From Saitoella complicata NRRL Y-17804 (Eukaryota > Ascomycota > Saitoellomycetes > Saitoellales > Saitoellaceae), in contig NW_017567001.1 in assembly GCF_001661265.1 (NCBI RefSeq), positions 401,999 to 465,998 on the forward strand: DNA of 64,000 nucleotides, in the 5' to 3' direction. Every line of letters starts with the position of its first letter. The stretch's first letter is position 1. Shown here piece by piece: positions 10,460 to 22,453 of this stretch. The notes under the pieces were generated by a model. It saw only the letters and a list, made by a program, of their open reading frames with translations, had not been told where the DNA came from and made no database searches. The translations under genes and the position numbers were made by a program.

Positions 10460-11938
10460 ATGTTCGGCTTGACTGTTGTCGTCGTATTCCTCATTCTGTA
10501 CCTCCTCTATCCTGACCGGGCTATCGGTACCAGGGCAAGACCTGACCTCCCCGGTCCGCGTGGCTTGCCTTTCCTTGGGAACCTTTTGCAAGTTCTTCCA
10601 GCTGTCCGTGCTCATCGCATTCTCGAGCTTGACCTTGCATGGTTCGGGAAGTACGGGAAGTTCTTCAGCCTCACAATGCCTGGTGTGGGTCGTACGATCT
10701 TCCTCTGTTCTCCAGACTCCGTCGAACATATACTGAAAACGAACTTTGAGAACTACGAGAAAGGTTGTGTCTTCAACTCCAATTTGAAGGCCCTTTTAGG
10801 CGATGGTATTTTCAATGTCGACGGACACGCGTGGAAGACGCAGAGGAAGGTTGCCAGTTATATTTTCACAGCAAGGGCGTTCAAGACTGTTATTGCACAA
10901 GTCTTTGAATCAGAGACGAACCGAGTCATTGATATCCTTCGACAGCACGCGCATACCAACCCTGACGTTCCTTTAGACTTGCAAGCACTATTCTATCGCT
11001 TCACATTGAACTCCTTCAGCTTAATTGCATTTTCGAAGGACCTCCATCTCCTCGATGATCTGGAGAAACCAGTGGAATTCTCTGAAGCTTTTGATTATGC
11101 TCAGGAGACTTGCGGTGGTCATTTTACGAAACCTTACTGGAAGTACTGGGAACGCTTTACTTCTCGCGGTCGCAAGTTCGAGAAGATGTGCAAGGTGATT
11201 GACGAAATGACGTATTCCATCATCAATGAGAAGAAGAACCAACCGAAGTACGATACACCGCCGAAAGCGGGCACTAAGGACCTCATGGACCTCTTCATGG
11301 AATATCGCGATGAAGAGGGCAACGCCTTGAACGAGAAAGAGCTCCGCGATATCATGCTGAACTTCATTCTCGCCGGCAGGGACACCACCGCCAACGTCCT
11401 CACTTGGAGTGTCCACTTGCTCCTGCTCAACAAGGAGACTGCTTCCCTTCCCTCCCCTGTCACGTACGACACAATCCGCCAACACACCTACGCTTACGCA
11501 ACCCTTTATGAAACCCTCCGCTTGCGGCCCAGTGTGCCCAGGAACAGGAAACTCGCACTCAAAGATGACATCGTCCCATGCGGCGTCCAGAACGTCCTCG
11601 TCAAAGCCGGTGATAGTGTCATGTGGATTCCGTGGGCTATGGGTCGCCAAACGGATATCTGGGGCGACGACGCTCTCGAGTTCAAACCTACACGCTGGCT
11701 CGAACCGGAGACGAGCAAGTTAAAGGCCATTTCCCCGTACCAGTCTATTGCATTTCATGCGGGACCTCGTCAGTGCCTTGGGAAGGTGTTTGCAGAGCAG
11801 GAGGCTTTGAGGATGTTGTTGCCGATGACGAGCGGGTTTGAATTCGAAAGGGTTGGAAGTGCTGACGTGGGCTACGAAAAGAGTCTAACTCATCCCATGA
11901 GGGGTGGGTTATGGGTCAAGGTCAAGGAGAGAACATGA
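10460..11938 (+). CDS. Cytochrome P450 monooxygenase (CYP86/CYP704-like fatty-acid hydroxylase type)
   Basis: A 492-residue, intronless, microsomal P450. Residues 2-17 are a membrane anchor, followed by the proline hinge PGPRGLPFLGN at 31-41. The I-helix oxygen-activation motif AGRDTT is at 305-310, the ExxR pair at E351/R354, and the haem loop FHAGPRQCLG has its Cys ligand at 439. The downstream SVPRNRKLALKDDIVPCG region and the MGRQTDIWGDDA segment resemble plant CYP86/CYP704 and fungal relatives that hydroxylate fatty acids, but the substrate is not knowable from sequence. It has its own TATA box and no biosynthetic cluster partners beside it, which fits a stand-alone lipid or xenobiotic role. 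Confidence 0.9.
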   Translation: MFGLTVVVVFLILYLLYPDRAIGTRARPDLPGPRGLPFLGNLLQVLPAVRAHRILELDLAWFGKYGKFFSLTMPGVGRTIFLCSPDSVEHILKTNFENYEKGCVFNSNLKALLGDGIFNVDGHAWKTQRKVASYIFTARAFKTVIAQVFESETNRVIDILRQHAHTNPDVPLDLQALFYRFTLNSFSLIAFSKDLHLLDDLEKPVEFSEAFDYAQETCGGHFTKPYWKYWERFTSRGRKFEKMCKVIDEMTYSIINEKKNQPKYDTPPKAGTKDLMDLFMEYRDEEGNALNEKELRDIMLNFILAGRDTTANVLTWSVHLLLLNKETASLPSPVTYDTIRQHTYAYATLYETLRLRPSVPRNRKLALKDDIVPCGVQNVLVKAGDSVMWIPWAMGRQTDIWGDDALEFKPTRWLEPETSKLKAISPYQSIAFHAGPRQCLGKVFAEQEALRMLLPMTSGFEFERVGSADVGYEKSLTHPMRGGLWVKVKERT

Positions 11939-12233
11939 TTTGTGATGTTTCTCTGCTCGTCCGAAAATGAGGCTCGCATGCATCTGTTCTTCCCGCGCCG
12001 CATGTGTTATACGAAGTATGGATACCTACCTTGTACCCAGACTCGAGCACACAGGATGAAATATTAGCACAGAAGTTACCGCGGCTATCAAGATTACCAT
12101 TACTAAGTTTACCGTCTAAAACAACATACGCTCTTCCCGAGACTCCTACACTGTCGGATATACAAGGAATAACAAATGCGTAAAACCCAAACTTGAAAAC
12201 CCAAAGACACCCCTCTCACTCCTCACTCCTGTT

Positions 12234-15200
12234 TTACATCCCACGGTTGGTGTTCAGCTCTGCCCTCTTCATCTGCTCGATCCTCTGCTTGAGCTGTGCA
12301 GTGACCTCAGCGGCCCTCTTCCAGCTCTCGATAGGTTTGCTTGCGGGGCCTGTACCTGTAGCAGGAGTGGTCGTTGGGGGAGCAGAAGAGGTACCTGAGC
12401 TCATCGAAGAGGTCGCGGGTTTGGTTGGTGATCTTAGCCCAGACGAAGCGGCATAACGACTGGTGTACGAACCCGCGGCTGAGCTTGCTCCAGATCCCAA
12501 ACGAGTGATCGATGGTGGTGGCAGCTCAGACTTAGAGTCTCTCTCACATCCGTTTTCCTTGTCTTCGGACGAAGCAAGGCTTGAGGAACTTTGGGTACGA
12601 CCATAGCCGAGGCCATTACTGTGATGAATGGGAGTGAATGAAGAGCTTGACGGCGTTGGGCTTCCGGGGATACCGGTGCGCAAATAACTCGTTCTCTTGA
12701 CCGAGCTCGGCGGTGCCATAGTGGGCTCGGCAGACCTGGTCGGTTCCATCCTCGAGCTGGCGGGCTCTCTTGGTGCAGGAATCTCCCTCCTCGCACCAAA
12801 TCCACCACCAGTTCCCAAGGCAACTCGTCTCCGTTCCCGAAGCGCCATGTTCGCATCCTGCAATTGCCTCAACAAGCTCTCATTTTGCCTCTCGAGCTCC
12901 TTCCACCTCATTTCCATTCGCTCCAATCTCGTCGCGTCTTCATCACCGACATTCTCCCTCAGCATTCTGTTCTCGTCCTCCAGATCGGCGATGCGAGCTT
13001 TGCGGTTCTCATCCATGACATCGTATTCGCTGATCAACCTCTCTGCACGTTCTGCGCGATCCTTCCACCCATCATAGCCATCCTCCGTATCGGTACCGGC
13101 GGGCATGGCGGTCCGTGGCGGGTTCTTCCTCAAAGTCTCCATCTCACGCTGGGAACGGGCCAACTCCTCCCTGGCACCTTCGAGATCAGCACGAGCACGG
13201 GTCAGCTGAGTGGTAACCGTCTTCACATTCAGCTTCTCCCTAATTTCGGCATCAGCCAGCTCGGCGTTCTTGTCACGCAAGATATCCATCTCACGCTTCA
13301 TGACGCGCAGTTCATCCTCCAACGCGGCCTTCTCGGCGGGGTCAATGCCACCAGCACCACCATAGGAAGGAGCGGCAGAAGGCGCAGGTTCACGAACAAG
13401 GGAGCGTGAGGTCAAACCACGACCAACACCCAACCGTGGCTTCTCCGCAGGGGGAGCGGAGTATTCTTCTTCCCTCTCCTCGAACGCGGATGCAGGGCGA
13501 CTCCTCTCTGGGCTTGACGGTGGACGCGCAACACTGCTTGGCCTCGCCAGTCCAGGCTTCGTCAGTCTGCTTGCGCCAGTGGCACCAGTAGCACCAGGAG
13601 GTCTTCTCGCAGTTGGCTTCGCCGCCAATGGCTTCTTCTCCTCCTCCGGCTCAGGCTCCGGACTAGGCGCACGCTTAACCATGGGCTTCTTGACCAAGCC
13701 GGGCTTTGCCGGGGGTCCCTTGGATAAAGGCCTCTTCGTTGCACCTGCAGGTGCCTTCGCGACAGGCTTCGGCTTCTCGGGCTTCGCCTTAACCTCCGCC
13801 TTCTCGAAGAACTCCTGAATCTTAGCTTTACGGGCCTTGTCGTCCACCCCCTCAAGGTAAGGGTTCATCGCGCGTTCACCAATGATCTTCATCAACGTAC
13901 CCAATGCCTCGGCAGCGGAGGTACGAACAGGTTCGAAAGAGTCACCGAGCAACTTCACGGACTCTTCCGCGATGGACTTCTGCTCACCCTTGGAAGGAAC
14001 GACCGGGGTGGTTCGCAAGCACCGTACGAGAAACTTGAGTGACTCGGACTTGACTTGCGGGTTCTTGTGCTTCAGACCAGTCTCCGTGATGTTCTCCAGA
14101 ACGTCCGCAAGTCCACAGGCCTCGAAGACGGCATCCATCGCTCCAGATAACGCCTCAACCACGGACGCCTTACGTTCCTTCAACCTCTCCATCACGCAGG
14201 AGACAACCTCACTCCTCCACCTTACAAACGCACTTCGCAAACCCTTAGCTAATGCAGTCAGACACTGCGCAGCGAGCGTAACGACAGCAACGTTTGCGTC
14301 CTTCTGACAAATCCTGGCAAGCTGCGCAACAATATCGTTCAGATCGTTGTCATCCTGAATACGTGGTACCGACACCGCGATCAAGAAATCATCCAAAGCT
14401 TCCTTCCTATCCTTCCACTTAGAACTTCCCAATGCCTCCATCAGCGGTGCCTGAGGGCACTTCTTCAGCACGTCTGCGGGCTCGGAAAGGTCGAATGCGT
14501 CCATTTCTTCACCTGCCTCTTCCTCGGCGCCGTCATGGTTTTCATCACCACCCGCGTCTCCTCCACCTAGCAGTTCAGGATCCTGACACTTCAGGTATCT
14601 TTCTGGCTTCGCTTTGCCTGCTTCATCCGCGTTGAACAATGCATCAAGTTCCTTCAATTGTACCGGCTTCAGGTCGGAAAGCGCGGGTCTCAGTGCCTCG
14701 CCCAAGTATTTCCACAACTCCACTGTCAATGCTTGCGCCTCTGCTCTGACATTCTTATCAGTGTGACCGAACAACTTCGGCAGGACTGCCAACACAGGCT
14801 TTGGTGGTACGACCTTGACACCGTATGCATGTACAAGTTCTCTGAGTGCCGCTGTTGCTGCTGCGACAAGTTTTGGGAGTTTGTGAGAGAGGAAGGGGAT
14901 AAAGTCATCGAGAATTGGCTGAGCCGATGGAGGGTTGTCGAGGTACGAGGCGTAAAGAAGCAGAAGGTCTTTAGCGAGCGCTTTCGTGCCGGGACGCGTC
15001 GATGGAAGGGCCTTCTCGATTAAGGTTGGGAGGACAACGGGACGTGTTCTGCGTACATGTCAGCGACCGTGCGATGCGATTGCGGGTAGACAACGAGCAT
15101 ACATAGCCGAAGCCACATGCCGTGTGCCAACCCGGCGATAAAAGCATACCTATTCGCGCATTGCGCACCGCCAAACTCCACGTATGCCTTCGTACACGCG

Positions 15201-15436
15201 ATACCCTTCTCCATTGCGACGACATTACTATCTCCCACTACCTTCTTCCACATCCCGTCATCTCTGAATTCCCTGAAAATGGGGTCCGTTTCATCTGCAG
15301 TCTTCGAAAATGCGTTCGTAGCCTCTTCGTAAGCCTCTGAGCGGACCTTCCAGGACGTATGCGTGAGACGCTGGGGGAGCGGAATGGAGGAGAAGTCCTC
15401 TTGAGGAGGCGCACCGCCGTCCGGAAACTCGTTCAT
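12234..15436 (-). CDS. STU2: TOG-domain microtubule polymerase (Stu2/Alp14/XMAP215 family)
   Basis: Exon 1 is 15436-15150; intron 101 nt; exon 2 is 15048-12234; product about 1033 aa. The family binds tubulin through TOG arrays and promotes growth at microtubule plus ends and kinetochores. TOG1 starts at about residue 15 (LPQRLTHTSWKVRSEAYEEA); TOG2 starts near residue 275 (MEALGSSKWKDRKEALDDF). A Lys/Pro/Ser-rich basic linker at about 510-660 should bind the microtubule lattice. A coiled coil covers about 670-900 with strong heptads (ALEDELRVMKREMDILRDKN), followed by a Ser/Pro-rich stretch and a short helical C-terminus (AAEVTAQLKQRIEQMKRAEL). Two TOGs plus coiled coil is the dimeric fungal layout, unlike five-TOG animal proteins. 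Shares a 413-bp divergent promoter with LIS1. Confidence 0.93.
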
Positions 15437-15849
15437 GGCTATTATGACTGATCAGAAGTAATTGTCGAAGTTGCTGAGCTCCTGATGCCCTTACGGTGCT
15501 GATGGTGATCTGATGTTTGGGTGATCGTACTTTGTTTTGAATCGAGCGCTGGCCCAGCAACCATCAGGCACATGAGTGTACGAAGGACAACACGTTTCCT
15601 CGGAGCAATAGAATCGAAGACACATCAACCTGTTTTTTAAGGCATGTTTAAGATAGTAAACGAATTTCCTTGCTTCATTCATGGCCTTTACCTGCCTCCT
15701 CCTGCGCTGTACGTAGGCACTGCATGCCGGTGGTCGGTCGTATACTCCCAGCCGCTCCGTCCAACAACTTCTCCAATTCTCGATCGTCAATCTCAATTGC
15801 GTTCTCTCGGTCTCTTAGAATCCTCCTATAGCCAGCGGAACCGTTCTTC
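15437..15849. promoter_or_regulatory. Bidirectional promoter between STU2 and PAC1/LIS1
   Basis: The 413 bases between the two start codons hold no supported ORF. Frames crossing it on both strands are interrupted or lack homology. Short A/T-rich tracts (TTTTTTAAGG near 15630) are the only visible elements; no clear TATA box faces either gene. Confidence 0.45.
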
Positions 15850-17251
15850 ATGGCGACAAACGGCTCAGCAGCCGCATACAACCCACCACCATCCGTCCTC
15901 GGCCCAAAGCAACGGACAGATCTCCACCTGTCACTGCTGGCGTACCTCCAATCGCATGGATTTGAGCGAGCATATACTGCACTACGAGACGACCTACAAG
16001 AAAAGGGTGGTCTGGACGCTGGGGCAGAGGACGACAAGAAGTATGTGGGGCTATTGGAGAGGAAATGGAGCAGCGTCGTGCGATTACAGAAGAAGGTCAC
16101 TTGTTTCGTAACCTTGATGCCTGATATATGCTAATGTATACATACAGAACATGGAGCTGGAAGGGAAGCTTAACTCGCTCTCACTCGACCTGAAATCCAC
16201 CACATCATCACCAGGCCCGAACGACACGACGACAGCTACCACCAATTCCCTGCCTCGAACTTCAACACTGCGGCATACATTAACATCGCACCGCGATCAA
16301 ATAAACTCGTGCGCATTCCATCCGAAATACACTCTTCTGCTTACCGCCTCAGACGACACCACTGTCAAACTCTGGGACCACGATGCTGGATCTCTGGAGC
16401 AAACCTTGCGTGGACATACAAAATCCGTCCTAGCAGTTGACTGGTCAGAAGACGGAAAGAGAGCTATCAGTGCTGGTGCAGATACGCTTGTGAAGGTCTG
16501 GGAAGACGAAGGGAAGGGTAATGGATGGGCGTGTGTACGGACACTGGTCGGGCACGAGCACTCAGTACATGCTGTCAAGTTCCTACCGGGTAACGACGGA
16601 CGAGCAATAAGCGGAGGCAGAGACACGACAGTCAGGGTATGGGATACCGCCACAGGTTTTTGTCTCAAGACTATCATCATCGGCGGCGGAAACGAGTGGA
16701 TCCGGTCTATCTCGCCTTCAACACCACCCACCACCGCCGGCGCAGCGTGGAGCAACCTCGTTGCTGTAGCAGGGAACGATCAAATGGCCCGCATCATCGA
16801 TATCGGATCCACTGACAGCACCCCCAAATCTGAACTCGTGGGTCGGCATTCCCACGTTATCGAAGCTGTGGCATACGCGCCAGCTACGGCGTCCTCGTAT
16901 CTGCACACACTCGCCAAGATCCCGAAATCGACGCCTACAACATTCCTTGCTTCTGCATCTCGAGACCGCTCCATCACCATCACTACTTCCACTAACATCC
17001 CCGTCCTCACCCTGAATGGGCACGACAATTGGGTACGAGCGGTTTCGTGGCATCCGTCTGGTCGGTATTTGCTGAGTGCCAGTGATGATCGGAGCGTGAG
17101 AGTCTGGGATCTGGAGCAGGAGGGACGGTGTGTCAGGGTACTTGACGACGCGCAAATTGGGTTCGTCAACTGCTTAGCTGGTGACAAGGAAGGGAAGGTA
17201 TGGGCTACTGGCGGTGCGGAGGGTGAGGCCAGGGTTTGGGGCACCGCGTAA
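15850..17251 (+). CDS. PAC1: Nuclear-distribution protein PAC1/LIS1, dynein regulator
   Basis: Two exons, 15850-16095 and 16148-17251 (52-nt intron with GCTAATG branch point), encode 449 aa. LIS1 binds dynein's motor domain and is needed for nuclear migration and spindle positioning. A LisH motif sits at about residues 21-55 (RTDLHLSLLAYLQSHGFERA), then a short coiled coil across the splice join (RLQKKNMELEGKLNSL), then seven WD40 repeats. Among these are TLTSHRDQINSCAFHP, TASDDTTVKLWDHDAGSLEQ, GGRDTTVRVWD and SASDDRSVRVWDLEQEG. The insert-bearing sixth blade (ASSYLHTLAKIP to STPTTFLASASRDRS) is typical of fungal PAC1. Its presence implies a dynein/dynactin pathway and hyphal or long-range nuclear movement. 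Confidence 0.95.
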
Positions 17252-17582
17252 TGCTGCGAGAATGGCTGAGTGAAGCTGCGATAGATCGAAATCGGCATCG
17301 ATAACGGGGGTTGTTTCTGCATATCTATTTCTTCGGGGCGTACATGTGTACGGAGTTCTTGTTTGTCATATCAAGGGTCTTAGGGTCGGTATACTGCAAT
17401 ACACATAATGTAATGGGGATCTAGAAGTCAACAGCACATCACAGCACATCATTCGAAGGACGAGAACATGGCCCACACATTCAAGTAATGCAAAATTCCA
17501 ATCCAATCCATTTTATCAATACCACCCGCACCGATATTAGTATAGCACCCCTATCTTTCCTAAGCGAACTTTAACCCCACAT
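17252..17582. other. Convergent 3' spacer, 331 bases, between PAC1 and RAN
   Basis: Convergent 3' untranslated DNA. AT-rich with a near-duplicate CAACAGCACATCACAGCACATCA at about 17428-17450. No ORF or RNA gene recognised. Confidence 0.4.
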
Positions 17583-18496
<914 letters not shown>

Positions 18497-18950
18497 TGTT
18501 ATTATGTGTGTGATGTGGGAATTGACGAAGGGAGTCTGCGTCCTCTTGCGTTTGTGTTGTTGATTTTTCGGAGCGAGCGTGACGACGAACGAAGAAACCA
18601 AACTGCAGGTGGCGACCGACGAAGACAATGGAATGAAGATTTGTGAATGGGAAAGTCATTGAGAAACTACTGTTTTACGTTCAGATTACGAATCGCCTTT
18701 TACAAGATACGCAAGACGTCTTGCGGGATCACGTGCAAGGCGGGTTGTCGATCCTGGAAATTCTAAAGATATCAATTCTCAGCGTCCACCTCATACTGGA
18801 GGTAGCGAGATCTACCGCATACTACGCTATGTGCGGCGAAATATGTAGGCTAGAAGCTCGATCATGCGACGTGTAATGCCCTCAGCCCGTAAGGCTCCTC
18901 ACCGCTCGATGCTCACGGTTCACTGTTTCCGCACTCCAATGTAAACCATC
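18497..18950. promoter_or_regulatory. RAN promoter and TFA2 3' region, 454 bases
   Basis: Upstream DNA of RAN (minus strand) followed by the 3' end of the TFIIE-beta gene. No ORF with family features. An overlapping GATCACGTGC (CACGTG E-box) lies at about 18728-18737. Confidence 0.4.
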
Positions 18951-19951
18951 TCATGTGCTCTGCCCCTTGAATCCCTGATAATCCTTCAGAATACCCGCCA
19001 TATGTGTATTAGTCTCCTTTCCCCTCCTCCTCTTCGGCCTCTTCACCTTGTCATCCACAACCGCCTTCACCTTCACCGTACTAGGATCCACACTTGTAGG
19101 CTTCAATCCAAACTTCTCCAACTCGGCAGGTACATCAGCTTCAGGCGGTAGTCTGAGGGAATTCCACATGTTCTTGAATTCGTCGTCAATTCCACCCAGT
19201 TCCCCACCGGTGTTGGCCCAGGTCATGCGTAGGGTCTTCTCGGCGTTTTGGGCACGGAGGACGAGAATTTTGCCTTCATGTTCGGCTTGTTCGCAGCCTG
19301 CAACGACATCTGACCAGGATTCCTTCAGATCTTTTATGGACATGCCTTTCATCGTCGTCTCTGCCCTCTGGCGGAGGAATTGGACAAGGGAGGGAACATC
19401 GTACACAGGGTGTTCAGGGGCGTAGGAGTATGTATCTGAGGCTGGATCATAGCGGATTTTGACGGAGGTTGAGGAGGAGGCAGAGGACAGGGAGAAGAGG
19501 CGGGTTAAGGTTCTGTGGGTGCTTGAGTTGAGGGGGATGTTGAGGTAGGAGAATAAATCAAGGGATTTCATCGGAGCGCCTTTTTCCTGTACCATCCTGT
19601 CAGCCAGGCATAAACGTAATGTTGACGGACGTTATGATACCTTCAACTTATCCTCCGCATACTTGACCTGCGTCAACAAATGATTCCCGCTCCCCGTATC
19701 CGCAGGCTGCGAGTATACAATTGGCTGAGCCTTCTTGGACTTCTTCTTTGGTGTGCCAGGATCGCTTGGATATCCAGGACTTCCGACAGACACGACCTCC
19801 ACATCCTCCGCTGGCCGCTTCACCATCGCTCTCTGGATCGTCGGGATCGCTCGGGGCTTCTGTGCCGCGGCCTGCTCATTGCATTAGGACCCTTTCATCC
19901 AATTCATCTCTTCACGTCAGAGCAGCATACATTCCGTAGTAGATCTGACAT
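18951..19951 (-). CDS. TFA2: Transcription initiation factor IIE, beta subunit
   Basis: Three exons: 19951-19931 (MSDLLRN), 19871-19641 and 19586-18951; introns 59 nt (CCTAATG branch) and 54 nt; 295 aa. TFIIE-beta recruits and stimulates TFIIH at RNA polymerase II promoters. A basic N-terminal region (GTPKKKSKKAQP) precedes the first winged helix (HLLTQVKYAEDKLKEKGAP through LDLFSYLNI), then a second winged helix (KIRYDPASDTYSYAPEHPVY, LVQFLRQRA). A basic C-terminal tail (KRPKRRRGKETNTHM) matches the DNA- and RNA-polymerase-contacting tail of the family. The 21-nt first exon is inferred from splice signals; MVKRPAED at about 19828 is an alternative start. Head-to-head with MDM35 across only 159 bases. 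Confidence 0.88.
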
Positions 19952-20110
19952 CTCGCCGGTGTAAATGTATGGTATTTACTTCGTCGTTCAGTTCATCGCG
20001 GTGTTTACGTACGACGTACCTCCATGCAGGTTCATGCAATATCGGGATCGTCCTCGACGTAACCTCCAAACCGAATCTTCCATTTATTCAATCACGAACA
20101 ACAACGAACA

Positions 20111-20469
20111 ATGTCGGCAAGCGTAGGACCCGATTGTACCGAACTGAAGCAGAAGTACGACTCGTGCTTCAACGACTGGTATGCGAACAAGTACGTCGTC
20201 TCTTTTCCCGGTTGTCATTTGGACAGGAATTGATCTGATGAGCACAGGTTCTTGAAGGGAGTTGCGACAGTGAATGAGTGCGAGGACACGTTCGTTGACT
20301 ATAAAGCCTGTGTTATGGTAAGTGTTGCGTCAGCGTGAGAGAAGGAGGACCGAGTGCTGACAATGACGTACAGAAAGCCTTGAAGGAGAAGAAAATTGAC
20401 GTTATGCTCGATGAGGCCCGGAAAGAGGCGCCGTTCGAGAAGGGTGGCAAGTTCAACTCTGGCATGTAG
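20111..20469 (+). CDS. MDM35: Mdm35/TRIAP1 mitochondrial twin-CX9C protein
   Basis: Three exons: 20111-20190, 20248-20317 and 20374-20469, with introns of 57 and 56 nt; 81 aa. No exon is long enough to look like a gene alone. The joined protein has two CX9C motifs (CTELKQKYDSC and CEDTFVDYKAC), the hallmark of Mia40 substrates in the intermembrane space, plus FNDWYANKFLKG, characteristic of Mdm35/TRIAP1. Mdm35 partners Ups1/Ups2 to carry phosphatidic acid and phosphatidylserine between mitochondrial membranes. Length and Cys spacing match the family exactly. Confidence 0.94.
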
Positions 20470-20725
20470 ACGGCTCTCGATTCGAGATGTATGATATGGA
20501 GGGAGGATCTTGCATGGGCTCAGAAAATGTATCGGTAGAAGACCGTCAAGGATCGAAGCCATTGAATGAATTATAATCCGTCGCAGACGTAATTTATCAA
20601 ACGAAAAATCGCGCAAAGGGCCAAGAATCGTCCCGTTCCCCATCTATCATATATCATGTCGAGTGTCCACACGAAACATCACCACAAGCTGTCATTCATC
20701 GCACATCCTCATCCCTACGATCTGC

Positions 20726-22017
20726 CTAGGCCTGCCTCTCATCCTTCTTCCCATTCTCATGGGGCGCATGTGCCGGTGCAGGCAAATACCCGTCCTTCTT
20801 TGGTGCGTCCGGCTTCGTATAAAGGTACGTAGCAAACAACACCACACTACACCCGATCACGAAGTTCATCGTGATGACGAAAGAGAAGAGGTAAACGGAT
20901 GCGATGAACGAAATCAAAATAGAGACGGAGGTCGCGAAGTTTTTCTATCGCCTGAAGTCAGTACGAGGAAAATAACGAAGGGTGGGAAGGGTAGGGGAGG
21001 AGAGGGGAGCAAGTACCATGATGTTATCCGCATACGCAACACACAACGCAACCACAATCCCCCCAGCCGCCTGCAAGATAATCGCACCCCACACAACCGG
21101 ATTATACCCCCAAAAGAACCCCAAATCCCGAATCTGTACACCATCTTTGGACACCATTCCAATGATCGCCGGGACGAGTGAGAAACACGAAAGCTGGACG
21201 TTTCGGACCCAGAGGGTTGCGGAAGTGCCTTTGAGGACTTTTTCGAAGTAGACGCCTGCGAGGCCGGAGATTAGACATGCGACTAACACGGCGAAGAGGC
21301 CCAGGGTTGGCTTCATGTCTGTTGTGGTGTGGGAGGCGGCGGGGGAGGAGGTGGTGGTGGAGGTGGGGAGTTGTACGATTGCGACACCGGCCGTGAGGAG
21401 GATGAGTGAGATCCATTTGAGGAGGGAGAGAGAGCGGTGGAGCATCGTGACGGAAAAGAGTGCTGTTGTGAGGATTTTTAGCTGGTAGGTTACTTGAAAG
21501 CTTGCTGCGTCCAAATTCGACACCGCAACATATCTGTGCTCTCCATATCAGCACTCTGTACCTCGATCAACCATGAGCATAGCAAAGGGGATAAGGAACG
21601 CACTGTAGGTTATTCTGCAACGTATACAACGCAGCCGGGATCATCAACTTCCAAGCATCCCCCCCAAAAACCTCCTTCCCAAACGCACGCAACGAAAAAC
21701 TCGCACCATCCCGTCTCTTCCCGTCACGCAATGCGATAGCGGCACAGATGAAGAGTTTGATTACTTCGTTGAGGAAGACTGCGGTGGAGGTGAAGTAGCG
21801 GGGAGCGTTGGGGGTGGTGGTTGAGGTTGGCATGATGCGGGAGTAGTGCATTACGAGGATGAGGGCGGAGTTCTGGACGGTGAGCTGTGGAGGGTTGGAG
21901 GTTAGTGATTGGACATGGGAGGAGAGGGATGGGGAGGGAGGGAGGAAGGAGACGAACGGTGACGAGGGATATGTATTTGAGGGGAATGCCCCACATTGTA
22001 GCGTTTGCGTCCACCAT
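20726..22017 (-). CDS. Golgi UDP-sugar transporter (SLC35A / UDP-galactose transporter family)
   Basis: Four exons: 22017-21958, 21884-21604, 21533-21017 and 20944-20726; introns 73, 70 and 72 nt; 358 aa. Family landmarks are IPLKYISLVTLTVQNSALIL, HYSRIMP, AVFLNEVIKLFIC, IPAALYTLQNNLQYVAVSNL, DAASFQVTYQLKILTTALFS, GLAGVYFEKVLKG and WVRNVQLSCFSL. About ten transmembrane helices are expected. Members import UDP-Gal, UDP-GlcNAc or CMP-Sia into the Golgi; in fungi the UDP-galactose (Gms1-like) role is likeliest, but substrate is not set by sequence. A short Lys/His/Pro-rich tail follows the last helix. Two introns use unusual signals (GTTCGT donor; AATAG-type ATAG acceptor in the last). Confidence 0.92.
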
Positions 22018-22453
22018 TGTCGTCGCAGTCGCAGTCGCAGTCGCAGTAGTAGTAATAGTAATAGTAGAGACTGTTCTTCAAACTGCCTTCTCAATCGACC
22101 GTGCGTCTTGAGGTACCGGTGTACAACGTGCTGCAGAGGAGACCCTGAAGCTTATAGCGTGCCAAGAAACGGAGATTGAGAAACGACAAAGTTGACACGT
22201 CCGTATTAGATAAGGACAGCCGTTTCCCTAACCGAAACTGTCCGTGCGGGTCGGGATTTGTAGTATTGAAGCCCAGCTGTATGGGTAACCTTATTTCCCG
22301 CGTCGTCGGCAGCAAGTCACCTCAATTGCAATTACGCCAAGTCTGGCCGCGGGGGAATGCGGCAGGACGTCACCCCAAGATTTGAACAACACGACAGACA
22401 TAAAGAAGAGATTGATCGGGTTTGGGGGAAAGAGAGAAGATGGATCGATCATT
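22018..22453. other. Spacer of 436 bases with a CGCAGT/AGTAGT simple repeat
   Basis: Promoter side of the UDP-sugar transporter and 3' end of SGT1. A microsatellite of CGCAGT units turning into AGTAGTAAT units covers about 22021-22070, immediately upstream of the transporter start codon, so it should lie in its 5' leader. No ORF supported. Confidence 0.6.

Noticed and set aside
22021-22070. CGCAGT repeat considered as a possible coding repeat
   Set aside because: It falls upstream of the transporter ATG on the minus strand and no frame through it connects to a gene.
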